Positions 42,350 to 51,835 of a stretch of 64,000 bases of DNA are shown piece by piece. Location of the stretch: the NCBI GenBank assembly GCA_036558745.1, contig DATBEZ010000091.1, forward strand, positions 1 through 64,000, given 5' to 3'. The number at the start of each line of letters is the position of its first letter. Positions within the stretch are counted from its first letter, which is position 1. Below the pieces are notes generated by a model. It did not search any database. It was not told the origin of the DNA and saw only the letters and a program-made list of their open reading frames with translations. The translations under genes were made by a program, and so were the position numbers. This stretch comes from JAMXLJ01 sp036558745. GTDB taxonomy: Bacteria; Actinomycetota; Acidimicrobiia; IMCC26256; JAMXLJ01.

Positions 42350-45300
42350 TCAGACCGCCAAGCGCTCCAACGACCGCGTCGCGCGACGCTCGACGCCGCG
42401 ATACCCGTGTTGCGCCGCGGCGTCGGTCGCCGCCGTGAGCCGTTCGCGTGCACGGTCGGCGTCGCCGGGCTCCTCACGGACCGCGTACAGCCGTCCCGAG
42501 AGCAGATCAGTGCGTGCGGCGAAGAACTTCGCGCCCATGCGGCGGCTCATCGCGGCCGACTCGGCGAGGTGCGCCTCGGCCTCGTCGTACCGCCCGAGCA
42601 CCGTCGCGAGCCCGCCGAGGTAGCTGCTGACAGGAGGGAGCGCGGACGCGCCCGTCGCGGGCAGCTGGGTCGCGAAGGGTCGGAGCCGGTCGTACAGCGG
42701 TCCCGCGTGTCGCCGGCTACGGCACTCGATGGCCGCCTCCGCGTAGTCGACCATCCCGGTCAGCCAAACCTGATCGAAGGGCAGGTCGAAGTCGGCCGCC
42801 GCGAAGCGGTCGAGGTAGCCGGCGGCTTCCTCGTTCCGGTCCGCTTCGGCGTGGGCCTTCGCCAGCAGCGACCCGAACAGCCAGGGCGAGATGTCGGGCG
42901 TCGTCGTGGCCATCTCCTCGACGAGCGGGATGAGCTCGCTCATCGTTCCCCGCTGGCCGTGCACGATCATGAGCTGCGCGCCGAAGATCGTCCCCGCGTC
43001 GGGTTGTCCGCTCTCGGTGCCGATCGCGAGAGCCTCGGTCGCGAGCTGCTCGGCTGCGTCCGTGTCGCCGGCGATCAAGGCGCGTAGGCCCTGCGCGAAC
43101 GTGCAGCCCCACCGGAAGATGGGCTGGTCGAGTTGCCGGGTCGTCTCTGCGTGGATCTTGAGGCACCGCTCCATCTCCTCCATGTCACCGGCCCGCGCCG
43201 CGGTCTCGGCTCGCCACATCGCGGCCCAGTAGAGCAGCGCCGGGTCGCCCAGTCGCTCGGCACGGGCGAGAGCGTCGATGGTGCGGACGAGCGCGAGCTC
43301 GAGCAGGTGTGGCACCTGGAGCGGAACGCCGAGATGGTTGAGGACGCGCACGATCGTCGCGTCGTCTCCGCACGACTGCGCGATCGTGACGGCCTCGTCG
43401 GCCAGCGCACGGCGATGCTCGAGTGCGCTGCCGTGCGCGCGCTCGGAACAGAGGGTGGCGAGCACGAGCGCCCGGTCGCAGTCATCAGCCGGCAGGGTCG
43501 CCAGCGCCTTCTCGAGGAGGGCGACCTTGTCTGCATCGGTCGCACCGACGGCGCTGTAGAAGCCGCGGTTGTTGGCGAGCACCGCGGCGACGAGACGGGC
43601 CGATTCGCCGGCCTCATCGGCCCGGCGGGCCGCGTCGAGCAGCGTGTCGCGGAAGCTCGGGTCGCCGACCTGGCGCTGGGCGGTGCCGAGCCCGATCGCG
43701 AGGTCGATCGAGAGGACGGGGTCGGACGCGTCCCGACGCGCGTCGAGGTCGATCGCCTGGCTGAAGTACCGCACGGCATCACCGGGCGCGAGCGCCCGGA
43801 GCGCGGCCGCGCCCGCGAGGCGCGAGTACCGGATGGCCTTCGTGAGATCGATCGGCTGGGTCGCGTTCACCCAGTGGCGGGCCAGCTCACCGACGCGAGG
43901 CCCCGGCTCGCCGGCACACAGCTCCTCCAGCGCCACTGCAACCTGTTGGTGCGCGCGGGCGCGCCGGGTCGGTCCGAGATTCTCGTACATCGTGTGCTGC
44001 ACCAGAGAATGCGAGAACCTGTAATGACCGGTTCCGTCTGCGACCTCGCGCACCAGCGCCGCCGCGGCTGCGTCATCGAGCAGGTCGAGCACGTCGTCGT
44101 GGGTCGCGCCCGTCGCGCGTGCGAGAAGCTCGAGGTCGAAGTCGCGACCGATCACAGCAGCGACCGACAGCACCCGCTCCGCGGTCGAACCGAGGCGGGC
44201 CGCGCGACCGCCGATGACCTCGCGCACGCTGTCGGGCAGCGCGCGTACGTCGAGCGAACCGCTCGCGGTCCAGCGACCGGTGTCGTCCCGACCGATCGCG
44301 CCGGTCTCTGCGAGGAACCGCAGGATCTCCGTGACGAAGAAGGGGTTGCCGTCCGTCTCGCGCTGCACCGCGCGCGCGAGGTCCATGCCGTCGTGGTCGA
44401 GCTGGTGGCCGGCCGCAGCCTCCATGAGTAAAACGATTCCCGCGCCATCGAGTCCCGTGAGTTCGACGCGGGCGATCGGGCCCCGCCGCCGCAGCACACC
44501 GAGTGTCTCGCGCAGCTCAGGTGCGCGCGGCAGCTCGTCGTCGCGATACGTGCCCAGCACCAGCACGTGCATCGGCTGGTCCGCCGTGAGCAGGTGCCGC
44601 AAGAGAGCCAGACTCGCCGAGTCGGCCCACTGCAGATCGTCGAAGACGAGTACGACGCCCGCGCGCGCCGATGCCTCCGACAGCAGGCCCACGGCCGCGC
44701 TGAAGAGCAAGTAGCGCTCCGTCTCCTCGTCCGTCGCCTTCGACGGCACCAGCTCGGCGAGTCGGTCACGCAGTCCGGGCACGAGCCGGACCAGTTCTGG
44801 GCCATGGTCCGCGACGTGCGCGACCAACTCGGCTTCTGGCGCGTGGGTGACGTAGTGGCCGAGCGACTCGGCGAAGAGCTGATACGGGCGGGCGAAATCC
44901 TGCTCGCAGTGACCGAACAGAACCGAGGCCCCGCGCGCGGAGCAGCGGGACGCCGCCTCCGCCACCAACGTGGTCTTGCCGAGCCCGGCCTCGCCCGCCA
45001 CGAGGAGCAACTCGGGTCGCTCGGCCGAGGTCACGCGCGCGAACGCCTCGTCGAGCAGAGCGAGCTCGGGCTCACGGCCGACCACCGGAGCCGACACGCG
45101 CGCCGCGAGCCGCTCGGGCAACGGGATCACGGTGCTCGTGTCCGCGAGCGGCTCCCAGCAGACCTCCACGATCTCCACCGACTCGTGAAGTCCCTTCAAC
45201 ACCCGGCGTCCGAGCACGCGGCACTCGTGCGGATTGCGCCGGCCCGACATGAGCGGCACGACCTGCGACGCGAGTATCTGCCCGCCCTCGCAGGCCGCGC

Positions 45301-45661
45301 ACAGTCGGGCCGCTTCGACGACCGGGTCGCCGAAGTAGTCGCCGTCCTCGGGAAGCACCTCTCCACCACTCAAACCGATGCGGAGCCCGATCGGCTGCGC
45401 ACGCGTCCGGTTGTCGAGCTCGGTCCCCTGCTGCATCAGCACCGCGCACGTGATTGCCGCCGACGCCGACTGGAACGCGGCCATGAGGCCGTCACCGAGA
45501 TGCTTGACTTCGGTGCCGCCGGTCTCGGTGAGGGCCTGGCGCAGGATCGCGAAGTGCGCGCGCAGAAGGTCCTGGGCCACATCGGGAGCGTGGCCTTGTG
45601 ACAGCTCCGTGGAGCCGACCATGTCGGTGAACATCACGACGACGTTGTCGGTAGCCACCAT
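42350..45661 (-). CDS. Cyclase-ATPase-TPR regulatory protein
   Basis: An 1103-residue protein. Residues 1-170 form a class III cyclase domain (VVVMFTDMVGSTELSQGHAP, GTEVKHLGDGLMAAFQSA, YFGDPVVEAARLCAACEGGQ). Residues ~195-520 form a STAND-type AAA ATPase (Walker A LLLVAGEAGLGKTTLVAEAA, Walker B GVVLVFDDLQWADSASL). The rest is helical repeats of TPR type. These proteins couple ATP-dependent sensing to cyclic nucleotide output. There is no LuxR HTH. ATG at 45661 starts the cyclase fold. Confidence 0.9.
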   Translation of the reverse strand: MVATDNVVVMFTDMVGSTELSQGHAPDVAQDLLRAHFAILRQALTETGGTEVKHLGDGLMAAFQSASAAITCAVLMQQGTELDNRTRAQPIGLRIGLSGGEVLPEDGDYFGDPVVEAARLCAACEGGQILASQVVPLMSGRRNPHECRVLGRRVLKGLHESVEIVEVCWEPLADTSTVIPLPERLAARVSAPVVGREPELALLDEAFARVTSAERPELLLVAGEAGLGKTTLVAEAASRCSARGASVLFGHCEQDFARPYQLFAESLGHYVTHAPEAELVAHVADHGPELVRLVPGLRDRLAELVPSKATDEETERYLLFSAAVGLLSEASARAGVVLVFDDLQWADSASLALLRHLLTADQPMHVLVLGTYRDDELPRAPELRETLGVLRRRGPIARVELTGLDGAGIVLLMEAAAGHQLDHDGMDLARAVQRETDGNPFFVTEILRFLAETGAIGRDDTGRWTASGSLDVRALPDSVREVIGGRAARLGSTAERVLSVAAVIGRDFDLELLARATGATHDDVLDLLDDAAAAALVREVADGTGHYRFSHSLVQHTMYENLGPTRRARAHQQVAVALEELCAGEPGPRVGELARHWVNATQPIDLTKAIRYSRLAGAAALRALAPGDAVRYFSQAIDLDARRDASDPVLSIDLAIGLGTAQRQVGDPSFRDTLLDAARRADEAGESARLVAAVLANNRGFYSAVGATDADKVALLEKALATLPADDCDRALVLATLCSERAHGSALEHRRALADEAVTIAQSCGDDATIVRVLNHLGVPLQVPHLLELALVRTIDALARAERLGDPALLYWAAMWRAETAARAGDMEEMERCLKIHAETTRQLDQPIFRWGCTFAQGLRALIAGDTDAAEQLATEALAIGTESGQPDAGTIFGAQLMIVHGQRGTMSELIPLVEEMATTTPDISPWLFGSLLAKAHAEADRNEEAAGYLDRFAAADFDLPFDQVWLTGMVDYAEAAIECRSRRHAGPLYDRLRPFATQLPATGASALPPVSSYLGGLATVLGRYDEAEAHLAESAAMSRRMGAKFFAARTDLLSGRLYAVREEPGDADRARERLTAATDAAAQHGYRGVERRATRSLERLAV

Positions 45662-46014
45662 CTCTATGGCTCCGCAGTCACGCAGTCGTGGACGGCCACC
45701 ACCGCGCGCACGCGTGGCGATACTTCGCGCTCCACGACACCCCCCACCTCGTGCCGGACACGCGGGTGAGCCGCCCCTGCCGCAGCCCTGCCCCACAATG
45801 CACCCGCGGCGCCTCCGGGCAGGGTTCCTCGGTTCCCCCGGCTTGTCAAGCAGCAGGCATTCGTCACGCGCGGGTGGCGCGTCCTCACCGGCCCCGACGC
45901 TCGACGCGACCAGCTGTCGGACGTGAACGAGGCTCATCGAGACATGACGTTCTGCGTGCGCGCTCGCGACGCGTCAGGCTCGATGGCATCGCGTTCGAGA
46001 ACACCTCGATGGTG
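45662..46014. other. No recognisable gene
   Basis: Upstream region of the large cyclase-ATPase gene. Open frames on both strands are Arg/Pro-rich and lack domains. I see no clear promoter or repeat. Confidence 0.5.
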
Positions 46015-46335
46015 CTACCCGCTCTTTCCCGGCGTCTCGGCGACGACCACGAGATCGGTGAACTCGGGGGCGCTCTCGAAGATCTCGTCCATGGTTGCCC
46101 GCGCCGCCTGCAGTCCGTCTTCCCGCCGCGGATCGTTCTCGCGAGCGCGAGCCTTCTCCTCGCTCTCGAAGACGACCAACATGTAGACACTCCCCGGGTC
46201 GTTCTGGTCGCGCATGGCGGTGGAGCGCACGAGACCAGAACCGACCTGTTCGACCGCCTGTAACTGCTCGTACAAGCGCCCGAGGTCGTGTTCCCGACCG
46301 GGCTTCAAACGAGTCTTGATCAGCTGTGCCCACAT
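46015..46335 (-). CDS. ABM-like ferredoxin-fold protein
   Basis: A 106-residue dimeric alpha/beta-barrel type protein: WAQLIKTRLKPGREHDLGRL, GLVRSTAMRDQNDPGSVYML, VVFESEEKARARENDPRRED. It resembles antibiotic biosynthesis monooxygenase (ABM) domains. Activity is unknown because cofactor-free oxygenases and simple binding proteins share the fold. The ATG has GGAGGAGG upstream. Confidence 0.8.
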   Translation of the reverse strand: MWAQLIKTRLKPGREHDLGRLYEQLQAVEQVGSGLVRSTAMRDQNDPGSVYMLVVFESEEKARARENDPRREDGLQAARATMDEIFESAPEFTDLVVVAETPGKSG

Positions 46336-46635
46336 CGTCAGCCTCCTCCTTCGGACGAACGGCGAACGCTACCGGTCCGACGTACGGGGGTCAGGCGGAT
46401 CCCCTGCCGTGGTTCGGTTGTGGCTCGCTCGAGTGAGCGCACCGAGCCGAGAGCGTGAATCGCGCAGTGCGTGCACGTCACCGTTGCGAAGGCGTGACAG
46501 ACGGTGCACGGAACCGCGACCTGAACGGATAACAAGATTGGGCTCCGTCTCGAAGGGCCGGCGGGGCGATGTCCGCGCTGCCGCGCGGGGTCTGCCTACG
46601 CTGTCCTGCTCGCACTCTTCACAGAGGACTCGACC
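46336..46635. other. Intergenic, no clear gene
   Basis: Contains a minus-strand frame with a CTVCH...CTHC motif (46338-46535) that is probably chance. The block GTGACAGACGGTGCA here resembles the end of the repeats at 1650 and 3816. It otherwise separates the ABM gene from the CoA-transferase gene. Confidence 0.4.
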
Positions 46636-47856
46636 ATGACCCTTCCGCTGTCGGGCATCAGAGTCGTCGACTTCTCGGAGCACGGCTTCGTGCCCTCGGG
46701 CGCTGCCGCGCTCGCCGATTGGGGGGCCGACGTCGTCAAGATCGAGCGCCTCGAGGGTGATCCGATGCGGTCCGTCATCCGCAACGGCCTGTCACCCGCT
46801 GCCGACGGCGTCGACTACCTCTTCGAGCTCGCCAATCGCAACAAGCGCGGTATCGCGCTGGACGTCACGAAACCCGCCGGCCGGACGGTCTTCGAACGTC
46901 TCGTGCAGCGGGCCGACGTGTACATCACCAATCAACTTCCCCGCGTCCGGCGCAAGCTCAGGACCGAGCCCGACGATCTCTTCGCGCTGAACCCGAAGCT
47001 CGTCTTTGCCAAGGGACACGGCCAGGGCCAGCGCGGCGACGATGCCGAAGCGGGCGGCTTCGACTCGGTGTCGTTCTGGTCGCGCGGCGGGATGGGCCAC
47101 ATGCTGACCGCGCCCGACGCGACGAAGCTCGTCGGGCAGCGGCCCGCCCTCGGAGATGTTCCCTCGGGCATGTTCCTCGCCGGAGGAGTGTGTGCGGCGC
47201 TGGTGCACACCTCGCGGACCGGGAAGGGGTGTGTGGTCGACACGTCCTTGCTGAACGCGGCGATGTGGACGCTCGGCCCCGACATGGCATACAGCTCGAT
47301 CACCGGTCACGAGATGCCGCGGGCCAATCTGTCGGCCGGCATGACGTCGCCGCTCGTCGGGGTCCACCGCACGAAGGACTCGCGCTGGCTCATGCTGAGC
47401 ATGCTCGACGAAGAGCGATACTGGGCTCCGACCTGCGGCGCGCTGGACGTGCCGGAGCTCATCGATCGTTACCCGACGACCGACGAACGTCGGCCGCACT
47501 GGCCCGAGCTCGTGCCGATCTTCGCCGCGCAGATCGCGAGCATGAACCGTGACGAGCTCGAGCCGCGCCTCCGAGCGCAAGGTTGCATCTTCTCGTTCTT
47601 CGCATCTCCACCGGAGGTTCTCGCCGACCCGGCGGTCATCGACAACGGCTATGCCATGGCGGATCCGGCGCACCCGAATCTCCGGCTCGCGGCCGCTCCC
47701 GTGCAGTTCGACGATCAGCTGCCTTCGGTGCGGCGCCGCGCACCTACGAGCGGCGAGCACACTGCAGAAGTCCTGAGTGAGCTCGGCTACAGCGGCGACG
47801 AACTCGACGCGCTCTTCGCCGACGGCGTGATCGGCGGCCCTCGCCCGCACGCGTAA
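46636..47856 (+). CDS. Class III (CaiB/BaiF) CoA-transferase
   Basis: A 406-residue family III CoA-transferase: GIRVVDFSEHGFVPSGAAAL, ADWGADVVKIERLEGDPMRS, NKRGIALDVTKPAGR, DVYITNQLPRVRRKL. The active-site Asp is expected at GGFDSVSFWSRGGMGHM. It moves CoA between carboxylic acids, typically activating a substrate for catabolism. The ribosome binding site is AGAGGACTCGACC. It opens a ~10-kb catabolic region. Confidence 0.92.
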   Translation: MTLPLSGIRVVDFSEHGFVPSGAAALADWGADVVKIERLEGDPMRSVIRNGLSPAADGVDYLFELANRNKRGIALDVTKPAGRTVFERLVQRADVYITNQLPRVRRKLRTEPDDLFALNPKLVFAKGHGQGQRGDDAEAGGFDSVSFWSRGGMGHMLTAPDATKLVGQRPALGDVPSGMFLAGGVCAALVHTSRTGKGCVVDTSLLNAAMWTLGPDMAYSSITGHEMPRANLSAGMTSPLVGVHRTKDSRWLMLSMLDEERYWAPTCGALDVPELIDRYPTTDERRPHWPELVPIFAAQIASMNRDELEPRLRAQGCIFSFFASPPEVLADPAVIDNGYAMADPAHPNLRLAAAPVQFDDQLPSVRRRAPTSGEHTAEVLSELGYSGDELDALFADGVIGGPRPHA

Positions 47857-47963
47857 GGGAATCGACGCTCTCCAGGTCCCTGCGATCACCCGCGGTTCGC
47901 TCGTCGAGGGGCTACGTTCCATGGCCGAGGTCTCCACCCGGGAGGCCCGCGCAGGAGACGACG

Positions 47964-48407
47964 ATGTCGCCCTTTGACGCCGAGTACGAGCCGAGCCCAT
48001 GGGAGCCGATCGCCCTCGAGGTCGAACGCTACGAGAAGACCAACGGCGCCGAGCCGAGTGAGATCGTCGGCGAGCACTGGATCATCCTGTGGACGCTCGG
48101 AGCGAGGTCGGGGAAGGTCCGCAAGACCCCGCTCGTGCGCGTCAGCGACGGCGAGGGCCGATACGCGGTCATCGGCTCGATGGGCGGCGCGCCGACGCAC
48201 CCGCAATGGGTGCACAACATCCGAGCGACACCGCTCGCTCGACTTCAAGACGGTGACGCCGTCAACGACTACACCGTCCGTGAGGTTGGCGGTGACGAGA
48301 AGGCGACGTGGTGGGCGCGCGCACGGGAGGTCTGGCCGGACTACGACGCCTACCAGGCCGCGACGGAACGCGCGATTCCATTGTTCGTGCTCGACCCGGC
48401 GGGTTGA
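47964..48407 (+). CDS. Deazaflavin (F420)-dependent nitroreductase-like protein
   Basis: A 147-residue Ddn-family split-barrel protein: ILWTLGARSGKVRKTPLVRV (F420 phosphate-binding loop, GxxSGxxR-TPL), YAVIGSMGGAPTHPQWVHNI (GG-P..P-W..N) and NDYTVREVGGDEKATWWARA. These use reduced F420 to reduce quinones or unsaturated ketones, implying the host makes F420. The ribosome binding site AGGAGACGACG is the same as that of the EthD gene at 54836. Confidence 0.9.
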   Translation: MSPFDAEYEPSPWEPIALEVERYEKTNGAEPSEIVGEHWIILWTLGARSGKVRKTPLVRVSDGEGRYAVIGSMGGAPTHPQWVHNIRATPLARLQDGDAVNDYTVREVGGDEKATWWARAREVWPDYDAYQAATERAIPLFVLDPAG

Positions 48408-48417
48408 GCGAGCCATT

Positions 48418-50133
48418 TCAGGCATCGCCGCTGGTTCCCTTCGGGGTCGAGGAGATGACGCGACCGGGGAGCGCACCCGTGGGACGGCCCGCGAGTTGGG
48501 TCGGAACGCCACCGACGATCGTCGCTCGATAGCCCCCTTCGGGCCGGCGGAGTCGCGCTCCGTCGCGTGGGAGGTCGTGCACGAACTCGTCGCGGTCGTA
48601 ATGGAGGTCGTCGAGCGCGAACACGACGAGGTCGGCAATGTTCCCTTCCGCGATGACGCCGCGCTCGCGAACGCCGAACACGGAAGCCTGCCGGCCGGTC
48701 AGCTCGTGCACGGCGGCTTCGAGTGACAGATCACCGCGTTCGCGCACGTGTCGCGTGAGGACGAGCGTCGAGTCGCCCGACGCGCACAGCATCTGCGCGT
48801 GGGCTCCTGCATCCGAAGAGCTGATGAGCACGTTCGGATCGGCCAACGTCCTGCCGACACCGGCAACATCCGCGTTCGCGACGCCGACCGCCACCACGCC
48901 GGGGCGGCATTCGTTCGCGAGGACGAAGTCGGCGAGGACGTCGGAGGGGTGCCCGCCGCGTTCCGCCACGAGGTCTGCGAGGGTTCGTCCGAGCCAGCGT
49001 TCGTTGTCGGTCCCGAACACCTCGACGAAGCGGACCTTCTCGAGGTGACGGTGTGGGAACAAGGCTGATGGTGTGGCATCCCATTCGGCGCGCGCCGCGT
49101 GACGCCAGTCCGGATCGGCGAGGAGCGCGGCCTTCGCGTCGCGACCGTCGGCGGCGATGACGCGGTGCCAGCCGTCGGGCATCGACATGAACATCATCGA
49201 GGAGTCCCAGTTGAGCCTGAAGTCGACCGTTCGCGGAGACAGCTGCGGATAGACGTGTGCGCCTTCGGCGCCCAGTCGCCCTGCGAGGTCGATCCAGCGC
49301 TGCGTCGCCGCGGGCGCCGCATCCACGTGGACGAACCCGGTCCACGTGACCGGGATGCCTCGAGCACCGGCGCGACGCGCGAGGTCCTCGATCTCGGCCT
49401 GCGCGGTGCCGCCGAGCAGGTTCGGCACCAATTCGACGATGCCTCGTCCCGCCTGTGCGAGGATGTCGAACAGCGCGTCGAACTCGTCGCCGTCGGCTGC
49501 GCGTGACGGAACCGGCCGGCCGCGCTTGTCGACGTCCAAGAACGACGTCGACAGGCCCCACGCACCGTCGCGCATCGCCGCCTCGAGCAAAGCGGCCATC
49601 GCCGCGTTCTCGTCGGCTGTCGCACCCCGTGTCCAGGCGTCCTCTCCCATGACGAGGAGGCGGATCGGACTGTGGCCGACGAGCGGCGCGAGGTTGAGCG
49701 CGACACCGGTCGCGTTCACCGTGTCGCGATACCCCGCGTAGTCGGTCCACGTCCACGGAACGTTCTCGTCGAAGAGATAACGAGGGACGTCCTCGATGTA
49801 CGCGAACAGGTCGGCAACGTCGGCCCGTGTGCGATCGTCGGCCGGGAACAGCGACAAGCTGCAATTCCCGACGAGCATCGTCGTAACACCGTGGAGCGGC
49901 TCGGGATCGAGGGAGGGATCCCAGAACACCTGCGGGTCCGTGTGGGCGTGGGTGTCGATGAACCCGGGTGTCACGAGCGCGCCCGACGCATCGATCTCGG
50001 GTTCGCCGTCCGGCACTAGGTTCGTTCCGACCTCGACGATGCGGCCGTTACGGACCCGAACGTCGGCCTGCACCGACGGTGCGCCCGTCCCGTCGACGAC
50101 GTCGCCGCCTCGAACGAGGAGCCGGTTGTCCAT
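48418..50133 (-). CDS. D-aminoacylase-like amidohydrolase
   Basis: A 571-residue metal-dependent amidohydrolase of the N-acyl-D-amino-acid deacylase group. Metal-site motifs are GFIDTHAHTDPQVFWDPSL (HxH), VTTMLVGNCSLSLFP and ISSSDAGAHAQM (catalytic Asp); the C-terminal strand is GNIADLVVFALDDL. It hydrolyses an amide or cyclic imide bond of unknown substrate. Thirteen bases upstream is a VOC gene on the same strand, suggesting co-transcription. Confidence 0.9.
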   Translation of the reverse strand: MDNRLLVRGGDVVDGTGAPSVQADVRVRNGRIVEVGTNLVPDGEPEIDASGALVTPGFIDTHAHTDPQVFWDPSLDPEPLHGVTTMLVGNCSLSLFPADDRTRADVADLFAYIEDVPRYLFDENVPWTWTDYAGYRDTVNATGVALNLAPLVGHSPIRLLVMGEDAWTRGATADENAAMAALLEAAMRDGAWGLSTSFLDVDKRGRPVPSRAADGDEFDALFDILAQAGRGIVELVPNLLGGTAQAEIEDLARRAGARGIPVTWTGFVHVDAAPAATQRWIDLAGRLGAEGAHVYPQLSPRTVDFRLNWDSSMMFMSMPDGWHRVIAADGRDAKAALLADPDWRHAARAEWDATPSALFPHRHLEKVRFVEVFGTDNERWLGRTLADLVAERGGHPSDVLADFVLANECRPGVVAVGVANADVAGVGRTLADPNVLISSSDAGAHAQMLCASGDSTLVLTRHVRERGDLSLEAAVHELTGRQASVFGVRERGVIAEGNIADLVVFALDDLHYDRDEFVHDLPRDGARLRRPEGGYRATIVGGVPTQLAGRPTGALPGRVISSTPKGTSGDA

Positions 50134-50146
50134 GAGTCCTCCTGCC

Positions 50147-50536
50147 TTACTCGGCGACTCGCTGGATGAGCTCGACGAGGTAGCCGTCCGGGTCGATGAA
50201 GAACGCCGCGATCACGGGCCACCGATCGAGGCGTTGCGGTTCGAACGTGGGCGTGCAGCCCCAGGCGACGGCCTTGTCGAACACGGCCTTGGCATCATCG
50301 ACATTGAAGTAGATCTTCCACAGCGCGAAGCCGTGGTCGATCGGTTGCCCGTCGTTGTAGCGCTCGGCGAGTTGGAGACGACCGCCGCCCTCGTCCGCCG
50401 CGACCACGATCTCGTGGACGTCGTCGATCTCGGTGCGGGTCTGCACCTTGAGGCCGATGACCTCGGTGTAGAACCGCTCGGCCTGACGGATGTCGCTGAC
50501 GTAGATGCAGTACTGGCCGACGGTCGTCGCCACCAT
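50147..50536 (-). CDS. VOC-family (glyoxalase-like) protein
   Basis: A 129-residue vicinal-oxygen-chelate protein with two beta-alpha-beta-beta-beta units: GQYCIYVSDIRQAERFYTEV, HEIVVAADEGGGRLQLAERY, FNVDDAKAVFDKAVAWGCTP, AAFFIDPDGYLVELIQ. The His/Glu metal ligands of glyoxalases are partly visible (Glu in LVELIQ). It could be a lyase, isomerase or dioxygenase. It lies between amidohydrolase genes on the same strand. Confidence 0.88.
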   Translation of the reverse strand: MVATTVGQYCIYVSDIRQAERFYTEVIGLKVQTRTEIDDVHEIVVAADEGGGRLQLAERYNDGQPIDHGFALWKIYFNVDDAKAVFDKAVAWGCTPTFEPQRLDRWPVIAAFFIDPDGYLVELIQRVAE

Positions 50537-50566
50537 TCCCCCCGTTGAGTCCGCGATGTGCGTGTG

Positions 50567-51835
50567 TCAGCTTGCCGCGACCGGCAGGCTTGCGAATGCC
50601 GGGCACTTCAGCGCCGCGCTCGGCACGTCGCCGTCGCCGAGTGGCCGGTCGACGTCGGCGACGCGAGGGCCCCATGCCGCGGCGACCGGTCGAAGGACGT
50701 CGAGGTCGAAGCCGTACAGGCGCGCCGCGTTGCCGCCGACCATCTCGGCGACCTCGTCGACGGGAACGCCGGCGAACGCAGCGCGCAGCGCTTCGACCGA
50801 GAAGGGGTGACTCGATTCCTTGTGCGGGTAGTCGCTGCCCCACATGATCTTGTCGACGCCGACCAGCGCTCGCATCCCGACCTCGGCCGGGCGGATGAAG
50901 CTCGCGCCGACGTGGCACTGTCGCTTCCAGTACTCGTTCGGCCGCAGCGACAGTCGACCGACGACCGCGCGTCCCCACTCCGCTTCTTGCGACCCTTCGG
51001 CGCTGCCCATGCGATCGAAGAAGTAGTCGAGCCGCATCAGCTCGTCCGGAACCCACGCAGTCCCTTGCTCCGTGAACACGAGCTGCAGATCGGGGTGTCG
51101 TTCGAGCACGCCGCCCGCGATGAGGTGCGTCAACGCGCGGTGCGCCCACCAGCTGACCTCCAGCAGGAACACGACGGCGTCGACGTCGGTCGGGCCCATG
51201 GGCGGTGCCGCACTGCCGGTGTGGTGGTTGACCGGCACACCGAGCTCCGAGCACACGCGCCAGATGGGCTCGTAGCACTCGTCGAAGAGCTGCGGCAGCC
51301 CGAGTCCGGGAGGCGTACCCGGCAAGAGGACGCCGCCCGTCAGCCCCGACTCGACCGCGCGCCGGATCTCGGTCGCGCTCGCATCGGGGTCGTGCAGGTT
51401 GATCTGGATCACGCCCGCGCGCCGTCCGGGCGTCGAGCCGCAGAAGTCGGCAAGCCAGCGATTGTGTGCTTGCAGTCCCGCCCACCGTTGTTCCGCGTCC
51501 GCAGTCGTGACGGCAGGCGGTTGCGCGGTGAGAGACGCCTTCGGGAAGAACGGCGGCACCGTGTTCGGGAAGATCACCTCGGCGACGACGCCGTCGCGCT
51601 CGAGATCGGCCTGTCGTCGCGCCGAATCCCAGTTGCGCTCGCCGTTGTCGCCCGTCAGGTCGTCGTAGGGGACTTCGTAGTCGGCGGCCCAGGCGTCGAA
51701 GGCGTCGTGCCACCGCGACTCGAGGTACGGCCGGTAGTCGAGGACGTTGCCGCCGCCGTGGCAGTCGGCGGAGATCACGATGTAGCGGTCGTCTCCATCG
51801 ACGCCGGTGGCGATGGCGCGGCACTTCGGTGCCAT
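50567..51835 (-). CDS. ACMSD-type amidohydrolase 1
   Basis: A 422-residue amidohydrolase_2 family protein related to aminocarboxymuconate-semialdehyde decarboxylase. Seen are ISADCHGGGN (D-x-H in the first metal position), NRWLADFCGSTPGRRAGVIQ, GVPVNHHTGSAAPP (His), TEQGTAWVP and IMWGSDYPHKESSHPFS (Asp). It likely decarboxylates or hydrates/hydrolyses a ring-derived acid. Its ATG overlaps the stop of its paralogue by one base (TGATG), so the two are coupled. Confidence 0.88.
   Translation of the reverse strand: MAPKCRAIATGVDGDDRYIVISADCHGGGNVLDYRPYLESRWHDAFDAWAADYEVPYDDLTGDNGERNWDSARRQADLERDGVVAEVIFPNTVPPFFPKASLTAQPPAVTTADAEQRWAGLQAHNRWLADFCGSTPGRRAGVIQINLHDPDASATEIRRAVESGLTGGVLLPGTPPGLGLPQLFDECYEPIWRVCSELGVPVNHHTGSAAPPMGPTDVDAVVFLLEVSWWAHRALTHLIAGGVLERHPDLQLVFTEQGTAWVPDELMRLDYFFDRMGSAEGSQEAEWGRAVVGRLSLRPNEYWKRQCHVGASFIRPAEVGMRALVGVDKIMWGSDYPHKESSHPFSVEALRAAFAGVPVDEVAEMVGGNAARLYGFDLDVLRPVAAAWGPRVADVDRPLGDGDVPSAALKCPAFASLPVAAS

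Noticed and set aside
46338..46535. A 65-codon Cys-rich frame (CTVCH, CTHC)
   Set aside because: No ribosome binding site, no conservation-like pattern beyond the Cys pairs, and it partly matches the end of a dispersed repeat.
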